Assembly: GCA_900556705.1 (NCBI GenBank)
Contig: USPT01000077.1
Span: forward strand, 1-5,081
Source of the DNA: an uncultured Collinsella sp.
GTDB lineage: Bacteria > Actinomycetota > Coriobacteriia > Coriobacteriales > Coriobacteriaceae
Reading direction: 5' to 3'
Length of the DNA: 5,081 bases
Part shown: positions 1 through 4,810 of the stretch, piece after piece
Layout: each line of letters opens with the position of its first letter
Position numbering within the stretch: the first letter of the stretch is position 1
Program-made: the position numbers and the translations under genes
The notes under the pieces: model-generated
What the model saw: only the letters and a program-made list of their open reading frames with translations
Database searches by the model: none
What the model was told of the DNA's origin: nothing

Positions 1-620
1 GCCAGCTTATGTTTATGCTTGGCAATTCCGGTGGCATCGTGTCGCTGCTCACGCTCATGGGGCTTGCCGCGGGCTGGGAGTTCCTAAAGATCGCGGGCGT
101 CAGCAACGTCATCCTATCGCTCGCCTACGCGCAGTTTATGAGTGTGGGAACGGATTCGTGCATCCTGATCGCCGCGACGATGGCAACGTTTGCCGTTTGG
201 GGCATGCCCTTTGGCGCATCGCTCCGCGTTGCGGATAAGGACGAGAAGGCGCTCATGCTGGGCTACTCGATCTCGGGCGTGCTTGGCGGCGTAAGCGAGC
301 CGGCGCTGTACGGTTGCGGCTTTAAATATGGAAGGTGCCTGACGTGCATGGCCATTGGCGGCGCCGTCGGAGGCCTTGTTGCGGCCGTGGGCCACGTTAC
401 GGCCTATACCATCGGCATGACGAATGTCCTCATGGTCATTGGCTTTGCCACGGGCGGCATCCCGAACCTGCTGTGGTGCTGCGTTGCCGGCGGCACGGCA
501 TTTGCGGTGTCTGCGGCGCTGAGCTACTGCTTTGGCGTGGTGCCGGTGAAGGGGCAGGCGACGGGGGACGGAGCCGATTCGTCCGAAACAGTGGCGAGCG
601 CTGCTGAAGTAAGCGCATAA
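1..620 (+). CDS. PTS sugar permease, EIIC domain (glucose/glucoside superfamily), 3' part
   Basis: This is the C-terminal part of a phosphotransferase-system membrane permease; the reading frame is already open at the left edge, so the start lies outside the window. EIIC carries a sugar across the inner membrane while the cognate EIIB phosphorylates it. About 205 codons are visible, with several hydrophobic segments. The key evidence is GVSEPALYG (about residues 94-102 counted from the Met at position 9), which matches the G-[IV]-[ST]-EP-A-[IL]-YG signature of beta-glucoside, sucrose and trehalose EIIC proteins; its Glu is the conserved sugar-site residue of the superfamily. It sits after a polar SLRVADKDEKA stretch, as in BglF-type proteins. 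After the last membrane segment there is only a tail of about 25 residues rich in Ala, Ser, Gly and Glu, so no EIIA domain is fused at the C-terminus. EIIB, if fused, would lie upstream. The sugar cannot be told from this part. Confidence 0.88.
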   Translation, partial: QLMFMLGNSGGIVSLLTLMGLAAGWEFLKIAGVSNVILSLAYAQFMSVGTDSCILIAATMATFAVWGMPFGASLRVADKDEKALMLGYSISGVLGGVSEPALYGCGFKYGRCLTCMAIGGAVGGLVAAVGHVTAYTIGMTNVLMVIGFATGGIPNLLWCCVAGGTAFAVSAALSYCFGVVPVKGQATGDGADSSETVASAAEVSA

Positions 621-623
621 ACC

Positions 624-654
624 TGTGCGACAAAAGGACGATTCCTTTGTCACA
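624..654. repeat. Short inverted repeat downstream of the PTS gene
   Basis: GACAAAAGGA (629-638) faces TCCTTTGTC (643-651) across a CGAT loop, with one bulged A, and TGT/ACA (624-626, 652-654) can extend the stem. No T-run follows, so by itself it is not a classical terminator. It lies just before the strong terminator at 659-691 and may stabilise the 3' end of the PTS transcript. The function is inferred. Confidence 0.45.
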
Positions 655-658
655 TTCC

Positions 659-691
659 AAGGCCGTGGCCCGTGTGGGCTGCGGCCTTTTT
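659..691 (+). terminator. Rho-independent terminator of the PTS gene
   Basis: AAGGCCG (659-665) pairs with CGGCCTT (682-688). Inside it GCCC (668-671) pairs with GGGC (676-679) around a GTGT loop, with a small TG/TG internal loop. The T-run at 687-691 follows the stem directly. A GC-rich stem plus T-tract, 39 nt after the PTS stop codon, is a textbook intrinsic terminator and separates this gene from the metal exporter downstream. Confidence 0.85.
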
Positions 692-696
692 GTATC

Positions 697-723
697 TTGA
701 GGACAAAGTGGCTACACTACAAT
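697..723 (+). promoter_or_regulatory. Possible promoter of the CDF exporter unit
   Basis: Directly after the terminator there is TTGAGG (697-702) as a -35-like hexamer and TACAAT (718-723) as a -10-like hexamer. The spacer is 15 nt, shorter than the ideal 17. A promoter is expected in this 79-nt gap because the upstream terminator ends the PTS transcript. TATATA at 740-745 is an alternative -10 but has no good -35 partner. The exact position is uncertain. Confidence 0.35.
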
Positions 724-770
724 CCGTTTGAGCAATAGGTATATAGGTAGTACCGTGGGGGCGGATGCAG

Positions 771-1925
771 ATGGTCGAGTGGATAGTTAAGCGCGCACAG
801 GGCGATCGTGCGCGTGTGGGCACGTTAGCGGGCATGGTGTGTATTGTCGCCAATGTGGTACTTTGTGCTGCGAAGGGTGCTATCGGTGTGGTTTCGGGAT
901 CGGTTTCGATTGTGGCGGATGCCATGAACAACCTGTCCGATGCCAGTTCGAATATCGTGAGCGTGCTGGGCTTTAAGCTGGCGAGCAAGCCGGCCGACCC
1001 CGAGCATCCTTACGGTCACGGTCGCTACGAGTATCTCTCGGGTCTGGTCGTGGCGGCGCTCGTGCTGCTGATTGGCGTTGAGCTGGTGAAGTCCTCGGTT
1101 GAGCGCGTCATCCACCCCGAACCTGTCGAGTTCTCGCTTGCCCTGGTGGCAGTTCTCGTGCTTTCGATGGTCGTAAAGCTCTGGATGGCGGCCCTCAACC
1201 AAAAGCTCGGAGATCGCATTGAGTCCGAGACGCTGCATGCGACCGCGCAAGATTCCAAGAACGATGTCCTTGCCACGGGCGCCGTGCTGGCGTGCGCAAT
1301 TGTTTCGCAGGCGACGCACATCAATCTTGACGCGTGGGTCGGCCTTGCCGTTGGCGCCTATATTGGCTGGAGCGGCTTTGAGCTTATCCAAGATACGGTG
1401 AGCCCGCTTTTGGGCCAGACGCCCGATCCTAAGCTCGTCGAGCATATCCGCAGCAAGATCATGAGCTACCCCGGCGTTTTGGGCGTTCACGATCTGATGG
1501 TTCACGACTACGGCCCGGGCAGGAAGTTCGCAAGCGCTCACGCCGAGATGGCGGCTGAGGCCAGCCCGCTGGAAAGTCACGACACGCTCGATAACATCGA
1601 GCAGGCGTTTAGGAACGAGGACGGCATGATCGTCACGCTCCATTACGATCCCATCGTGACCGACGATCCCAAGGTGGCAAGCATGCGTTTGCGCATTAAC
1701 GCCATGGCTCAACAAATCGATAGCCGCCTTTCGATTCATGACCTGCGCTGTGTGCCGGGTCCTACGCACACCAACGTGATCTTTGACTGCGTGCGTCCCT
1801 CGGATCTGCAGATGAGTGCCGAAGACGTAAAGCACGAGCTGGCACAACGGGTCGAATCGGAATATCCCAAGTCGATTGCCAAGATTACGATCGACGAAGA
1901 CTACGTAGGGCATACCCACGAGTAG
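771..1925 (+). CDS. Cation diffusion facilitator family metal exporter, probably Mn2+ type
   Basis: This inner-membrane CDF antiporter exports a divalent metal ion in exchange for protons. I chose ATG 771 because GGGGGCGG (757-764) lies 6 nt upstream; the ATG at 765 almost touches that sequence and would add only two residues. With the 771 start the protein has 384 residues. The N-terminal half holds about six membrane segments. The metal site reads N-x3-D in TM2 (ADAMNNLSD, N53 and D57) and D-x3-D in TM5 (DSKND, D161 and D165). HPYGHGRYEYL after TM2 is a family hallmark. Zinc exporters usually have HD-HD at these positions; the ND-DD set resembles streptococcal MntE, so manganese is the best guess. 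A cytoplasmic dimerisation domain follows (about 215-295), and then a second similar domain (about 305-380, SIHDLRCVPGPTHTNVIF), making it longer than the usual 300 residues of a CDF. It ends in GHTHE. It is probably co-transcribed with the phosphatase 39 nt downstream. Confidence 0.9.
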   Translation: MVEWIVKRAQGDRARVGTLAGMVCIVANVVLCAAKGAIGVVSGSVSIVADAMNNLSDASSNIVSVLGFKLASKPADPEHPYGHGRYEYLSGLVVAALVLLIGVELVKSSVERVIHPEPVEFSLALVAVLVLSMVVKLWMAALNQKLGDRIESETLHATAQDSKNDVLATGAVLACAIVSQATHINLDAWVGLAVGAYIGWSGFELIQDTVSPLLGQTPDPKLVEHIRSKIMSYPGVLGVHDLMVHDYGPGRKFASAHAEMAAEASPLESHDTLDNIEQAFRNEDGMIVTLHYDPIVTDDPKVASMRLRINAMAQQIDSRLSIHDLRCVPGPTHTNVIFDCVRPSDLQMSAEDVKHELAQRVESEYPKSIAKITIDEDYVGHTHE

Positions 1926-1964
1926 GGCTGTGCCGGCAAAGCAAGTTATACAGAAGGGGAGAAT

Positions 1965-2591
1965 ATGAAGAGGCTGTATCTGCTCCGCCACGGCCAGACG
2001 GAGTTCAACGTCAAAAAGCTGGTCCAGGGCCGCTGCGATTCGTCGCTGACCGACCTTGGCCGCAAACAAGCGGGAATGGCAGCCGCATGGCTCAAGGCCC
2101 ATGACGTTGTCCCCGACAAAGTGGTCTCGTCGCCTTTGGGTCGAGCCATGGATACAGCTCAGCTCGTCGCATGCGAGCTCCTCGGCCCGGACGCAGCAGT
2201 CGAGTCCTGCGAAGGCATCATCGAGCGCTGCTATGGAACCTTCGAGGAAGGCCCGCACGACGCGCTGCCCACCGACGTCTGGGATCCAGGCGAAGATCTG
2301 GTCCCCTTTGGAGGAGAGGGAAGCAAAGCGTTGCAAGAACGCATGGTAGCCACCCTCACCAATCTCATAGGCTCCGAGGGTATCGAAACCCTCCTAGCAG
2401 TAAGCCACGGCAGTGCCAGCCGCCAATTCATCAAGGCTACAGCCCCAGAGGGCTTCGAGCTCCCAGCAAAACTCCCCAACTGCGCCATCATGATCTTCGA
2501 TTTCGAAGAGGAAGATTTGCAAGGAGAGAGCGACAGGCTCCAATGTAAGTTTGCCCTCCAGCAAATAGTGGACCCTCAACAAAGTAATTAG
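1965..2591 (+). CDS. Histidine phosphatase family protein (phosphoglycerate-mutase-like)
   Basis: This is a cytoplasmic enzyme of the histidine phosphatase superfamily, in which an active-site His is transiently phosphorylated. The N-terminal LLRHGQTEFN gives the RHG motif (R8, H9, G10), with H9 as the expected phospho-acceptor. Other family positions are visible: R60 in SSPLGRAMDTA, the acidic E87 in IIERCYGTFEEG, and the second catalytic His, H148, in AVSHGSASRQF. At 208 residues it has the usual length of the cofactor-independent branch that includes GpmB-like phosphatases, CobC and PhoE; sequence alone does not fix the substrate, so I give no gene symbol. The start is supported by AAGGGGAG (1954-1961) just ahead of the ATG. 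The gap to the CDF gene is 39 nt with no terminator, so one transcript is likely. The last third uses more A-ending codons than the first. No simple terminator follows; the large inverted repeat comes next. Confidence 0.88.
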   Translation: MKRLYLLRHGQTEFNVKKLVQGRCDSSLTDLGRKQAGMAAAWLKAHDVVPDKVVSSPLGRAMDTAQLVACELLGPDAAVESCEGIIERCYGTFEEGPHDALPTDVWDPGEDLVPFGGEGSKALQERMVATLTNLIGSEGIETLLAVSHGSASRQFIKATAPEGFELPAKLPNCAIMIFDFEEEDLQGESDRLQCKFALQQIVDPQQSN

Positions 2592-2620
2592 CTGAGCGAG
2601 CAAGGTTTAGCAGACATTAA

Positions 2621-2797
2621 CGTGGCGTTCCCAGTGTGCGGCGGAGGGGGCGGGCCTGAGGCATATTAAGGTTGTCGCGAGTTCCGCACGAACAGGAGAG
2701 CACTTAATGTGCTCTCCGTCGTGAGCAGGACTGTAGAGCAGCAACCTTAATATGCCTCAGGCCCGCCCCCTCCGCCGCACACTGGGAACGTGCCACG
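2621..2797. repeat. Long palindromic element with perfect 49-bp inverted arms
   Basis: The left arm at 2626-2674 and the right arm at 2742-2790 are perfect reverse complements over 49 bp. After a 2-nt offset (TG at 2791-2792) the outer CGTGG (2621-2625) and CCACG (2793-2797) also pair. The 67-nt centre holds its own hairpin: GGAGAGCAC (2695-2703) with GTGCTCTCC (2709-2717) around TTAAT, extended by CACGA (2687-2691) and TCGTG (2719-2723). The arms hold a G-rich tract (2640-2654). No open reading frame of note, no T-run after the stem and no convincing target-site duplication are visible. It lies 29 nt after the phosphatase stop codon. It could be a MITE-like non-autonomous element, an intergenic palindromic repeat, or a dsRNA-forming 3' end or insulator. 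The structure is certain; the role is not. Confidence 0.9.
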
Positions 2798-2839
2798 CAC
2801 TTTACCTGCGTAAACAATGTGAGTGAAATATGAATCTCG

Positions 2840-2866
2840 ATGGATACGCCCGCAGCCGTGTATACT
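2840..2866 (+). promoter_or_regulatory. Putative rplC-cluster promoter, copy 1 of a repeated 26-bp motif
   Basis: TATACT (2861-2866) is a good -10 hexamer, preceded by GTG. Upstream, TGGATA (2841-2846) is -35-like but lies only 14 nt away. The block from 2840 to 2865 recurs with 23 of 26 bases identical upstream of rplB (4705-4730); the differences are at motif positions 6, 14 and 16. Two conserved copies, each ahead of a ribosomal protein gene, argue for a shared promoter or a promoter plus activator site. A transcript starting near 2872 would carry a leader of about 178 nt. Confidence 0.6.
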
Positions 2867-2871
2867 AAACA

Positions 2872-3049
2872 GCTGTGTGAAACCAGGGGAGTATTCTGGC
2901 TGGACAAAATGCCTGCTTAATAGGGTTGTCAGGTAGTCCGGACGCAATACAAGGCTGGGGAGCACGTCGTGTAAGTAGTGGTCCTCTAGGGGCGTACGCT
3001 CGGTGGTGTACGCATTGTCCCAAGACCACGCGAGAGTTGGGATCATATC
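2872..3049 (+). promoter_or_regulatory. Structured 5' leader of the rplC-rplD-rplW cluster
   Basis: This region between the putative promoter and rplC holds no credible gene. Nested pairings form an imperfect hairpin: GTGGTC (2978-2983) with GACCAC (3024-3029), GGG (2989-2991) with CCC (3019-3021), and GCGTAC (2992-2997) with GTACGC (3008-3013) around a 10-nt loop. TCCCAA (3018-3023) is also the perfect complement of TTGGGA (3037-3042), which contains the only Shine-Dalgarno-like sequence before rplC. The two pairings exclude each other. An autoregulatory r-protein leader, as known for the S10 operon of E. coli where L4 acts, is a reasonable inference, but no specific family could be matched by eye. 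Confidence 0.5.
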
Positions 3050-3670
3050 TTGATCAGCATGATTCTCGGCCGCAAGATTGGCATGACCCAGGTTTGGGAC
3101 GAGGACGACAACGTCGTTCCCGTCACGGTCATCCAGGCTGGCCCCTGCGCTGTCTCGCAGGTTAAAACTCAGGCAACCGACGGCTATGACGCCGTCCAGA
3201 TCGGTTTCGGCGACATCAAGGCCAAGAACGTGAACAAGCCCATGGCTGGTCACTTCGCCAAGGCTGGCGTCGAGCCTGTCCGTTTCCTTCGTGAGGTCCG
3301 CGTCGAGAACGGCGAGGAGCACAAGGTCGGCGAGGTTGTCACCGTCGCTGATTTCGCTGATGTCGAGAAGGTCGACGTCATCGGTACCTCCAAGGGTAAG
3401 GGCTTCCAGGGTCGCATCAAGCGCTGGGGTCAGCGCCGCGGTCCTATGACGCATGGTTCTCACTTCCAGCGTCACCCCGGTTCTATCGGTCAGTGCGCCT
3501 ATCCTGCGCGCGTCCTCAAGGGCGTCAAGATGGCCGGTCACATGGGTAACGAGCGCGTTACCGTCAAGAACCTTTCCGTTGTCCGCATCGATGCCGAGCA
3601 GAACCTCATCTTGGTCAAGGGCGCTGTCCCGGGTGCCAAGAATGGTCTCGTCGCCATCCGTATGGCCTAA
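3050..3670 (+). CDS. rplC: 50S ribosomal protein L3
   Basis: L3 is an early-assembling protein of the large subunit whose extension reaches toward the peptidyl-transferase centre. The protein starts with ILGRKIGMTQVWDEDD, the typical L3 N-terminus. It carries the family signature around residues 109-121 (DVIGTSKGKGFQG), followed by the basic central extension RWGQRRGPMTHGSHFQRHPG and the C-terminal KMAGHMGNERVTV and LVKGAVPG blocks. The length of 206 residues is normal. The start is a choice: TTG 3050 lies 7 nt after GGGA (3039-3042), while ATG 3059 would lie 16 nt from it and give a protein three residues shorter. I prefer TTG because of the spacing. The start overlaps a small inverted repeat, GATCA (3041-3045) and TGATC (3051-3055). 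It is the first gene of the ribosomal cluster here; rpsJ, its usual neighbour, is absent. Confidence 0.97.
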   Translation: MISMILGRKIGMTQVWDEDDNVVPVTVIQAGPCAVSQVKTQATDGYDAVQIGFGDIKAKNVNKPMAGHFAKAGVEPVRFLREVRVENGEEHKVGEVVTVADFADVEKVDVIGTSKGKGFQGRIKRWGQRRGPMTHGSHFQRHPGSIGQCAYPARVLKGVKMAGHMGNERVTVKNLSVVRIDAEQNLILVKGAVPGAKNGLVAIRMA

Positions 3671-3716
3671 GGGCCCAGCCCATTTAGCCCAGCGTCATAC
3701 CAAGGAGAACACTTAA

Positions 3717-4343
3717 ATGGCAAAGTTTGAAGTAAAGAACAGCGAGGGCAAGAAGGTCGCCGAGGCCGAGCTCGCCGCTGAGGTGTACGGCATCGAGCCG
3801 AACATCCACGTTATGCACCACATCGTCAAGTGCCAGATGGCCTCTTGGCGTCAGGGCACCCAGTCCGCTAAGGGCCGCTCTGAGGTTTCCGGTGGCGGCA
3901 AGAAGCCTTGGCGTCAGAAGGGCACCGGCCGTGCCCGCCAGGGTTCCATCCGTGCTGCCCAGTGGCGTCACGGTGGCGTTGTCTTCGCCCCCAAGCCCCG
4001 TTCCTACGCTAAGCGTATGAACAACAAGGAGGTCAAGCTGGCTATGCGCTCCGCGCTGTCCGCCAAGCTGGCCGATGGCGAGCTCGTGCTCGTCGACGAC
4101 TACGGCTTCGAGAAGCCTTCCACCAAGGCTGCCGTCGCCATGCTCAAGGCTCTCGGCCTTGAGGGCAAGCGTCTGACCATCATCGTTCGCGATGAGGACG
4201 TCAACGCCTACCTGTCGTTCCGCAACATTCCCAAGACGTTCATCATCACCGCTGACGAGGCCAACACCTACGATCTCGTCAACAACAACGCCGTGCTGAT
4301 GCCCGCCGACATCGCCGCTCACTTCGGGGAGGTGCTTGCATAA
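3717..4343 (+). CDS. rplD: 50S ribosomal protein L4
   Basis: L4 is a primary 23S rRNA-binding protein whose long loop lines the peptide exit tunnel; in E. coli it also represses its own operon. The identification is secure from the tunnel loop at about residues 52-97: KGRSEVSGGGKKPWRQKGTG, then RARQGSIRAAQWRHGGVVF and KPRSY. The C-terminal globular part, with IIVRDEDVNAYLSFRNIPK and a final MPADIAAHFGEVLA, also fits. The length of 208 residues is normal. The start ATG 3717 has a strong AAGGAGA (3702-3708) 8 nt upstream. The gap to rplC is 46 nt and to rplW zero, so these genes are co-transcribed and the L4 and L23 frames adjoin. If the leader upstream of rplC is autoregulatory, L4 is the obvious candidate ligand by analogy with E. 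coli; nothing in this window proves it. Confidence 0.98.
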   Translation: MAKFEVKNSEGKKVAEAELAAEVYGIEPNIHVMHHIVKCQMASWRQGTQSAKGRSEVSGGGKKPWRQKGTGRARQGSIRAAQWRHGGVVFAPKPRSYAKRMNNKEVKLAMRSALSAKLADGELVLVDDYGFEKPSTKAAVAMLKALGLEGKRLTIIVRDEDVNAYLSFRNIPKTFIITADEANTYDLVNNNAVLMPADIAAHFGEVLA

Positions 4344-4631
4344 ATGACCGCCCACGAGATCATCATCCGTCCGATCGTGTCCGAGCGTTCCTTCTCCGGC
4401 ATGGAGCTGAACAAGTACACGTTCGAGGTCGCCAAGGATGCTAACAAGTATCAGATCAAGGACGCTGTCGAGGAGATCTTCGGCGTCAAGGTCGTTCGCG
4501 TGAACACCCTGACGGTCAAGCCCAAGACCAAGCGCGTGCGCTATGTCGCCGGCAAGACCCGTTCTTGGAAGAAGGCCATCGTCACGCTGGCCGAGGGCGA
4601 CACCATCGAGGTCTTTGGCAACCAGGCCTAA
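4344..4631 (+). CDS. rplW: 50S ribosomal protein L23
   Basis: L23 binds domain III of 23S rRNA next to the tunnel exit and is a docking point for trigger factor and the signal recognition particle. The 95-residue protein shows the family pattern: IIIRPIVSERSF at the start, NKYTFEVAKDANKYQIKDAV, then EIFGVKVVRVNTLTVKPK. The basic extension KTKRVRYVAGKTRSWKKA carries rRNA contacts, and a final TLAEGDTIEVF strand follows. The ATG follows the rplD stop codon directly. Its ribosome-binding site, GGGGAGG (4326-4332), lies inside the end of rplD, 11 nt from the start, which is consistent with translational coupling to L4. Downstream there are 179 nt before rplB, with a terminator-like hairpin and a second promoter motif, which is unusual for this operon. 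Confidence 0.98.
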   Translation: MTAHEIIIRPIVSERSFSGMELNKYTFEVAKDANKYQIKDAVEEIFGVKVVRVNTLTVKPKTKRVRYVAGKTRSWKKAIVTLAEGDTIEVFGNQA

Positions 4632-4649
4632 GACTCGCTGCTGTTGAGT

Positions 4650-4693
4650 GAGCTCATGCCTCCCAAAAAGGGGAGGCGAGAGCTCAAGGTTTT
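4650..4693 (+). terminator. Terminator-like hairpin between rplW and rplB, possibly leaky
   Basis: GAGCTC (4650-4655) pairs with GAGCTC (4680-4685), and GCCTCCC (4658-4664) pairs with GGGAGGC (4671-4677) around an A-rich loop, with a 2-nt AT/GA internal mismatch. TTGAG further upstream (4644-4648) can also pair partly with the CTCAA at 4683-4687. The T-tract that follows is short (TTTT at 4690-4693), so termination may be incomplete. It lies 18 nt after the rplW stop codon and just before the second promoter motif. Confidence 0.6.
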
Positions 4694-4704
4694 GGGCGTA
4701 TAAA

Positions 4705-4731
4705 ATGGACACGCCCGGAACCGTGTATACG
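4705..4731 (+). promoter_or_regulatory. Putative internal promoter for rplB, copy 2 of the 26-bp motif
   Basis: This copy matches the block upstream of rplC at 23 of 26 positions (4705-4730 against 2840-2865). TGGACA (4706-4711) resembles a -35 and TATACG (4726-4731) a -10, again with a 14-nt spacer. The AT-rich TATAAAAT (4699-4706) runs into the motif from upstream. Its position directly behind a terminator-like hairpin suggests that rplB and the genes after it have their own promoter. A start near 4737 would give a leader of about 74 nt. Confidence 0.55.
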
Positions 4732-4736
4732 TCCGG

Positions 4737-4810
4737 TGTCATCGCACCCGAGGCAGAACCTCGAATCCCTGTCTGCGATGGCTAACGGATTCCTATTGAA
4801 AGGGATTGTA
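4737..4810 (+). promoter_or_regulatory. Structured rplB leader with SD-complementary segment
   Basis: CATCGCA (4740-4746) pairs with TGCGATG (4774-4780) and encloses a small hairpin, CGAGG (4749-4753) with CCTCG (4759-4763) around CAGAA. The unpaired AATCCCT (4764-4770) inside the enclosed loop is the exact complement of AGGGATT (4801-4807), which contains the rplB Shine-Dalgarno sequence. Both pairings together would make a pseudoknot that hides the ribosome-binding site. The pairings are seen in the sequence; a regulatory role, perhaps with L2 or another r-protein as ligand, is inferred. Confidence 0.5.

Noticed and set aside
825..2336. Antisense open frame of 503 codons opposite the CDF and phosphatase genes
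   Set aside because: It lies over two well-supported genes, its translation is rich in Arg, His and Leu with no recognisable domain, and long antisense frames are common in G+C-rich DNA.
2615..2800. ACGTG at 2620-2624 and 2788-2792 as a possible target-site duplication of the palindrome
   Set aside because: Five bases are too few, and both copies are partly within the paired arms, so they follow from the symmetry of the element.
2885..2920. SD-like AGGGGAG (2885-2891) followed by a three-codon frame ATG CCT GCT TAA (2909-2920), a possible leader peptide
   Set aside because: The spacing of 17 nt is too long and no other start fits; there is no codon pattern suggesting attenuation.
2926..3165. 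79-codon + frame in the rplC leader overlapping the start of rplC
   Set aside because: It has no good ribosome-binding site, runs out of frame into L3 and covers bases better explained by RNA pairing.
2747..3541. Antisense open frame of 264 codons running from the palindrome into rplC
   Set aside because: It covers the inverted repeat, the leader and the L3 gene in reverse, and shows no family features.
3684..4742. Antisense open frame of 352 codons opposite rplD and rplW
   Set aside because: It mirrors two secure ribosomal protein genes with strong codon bias; the translation is a low-complexity Leu/Gly/Asp/Val sequence typical of such shadows.
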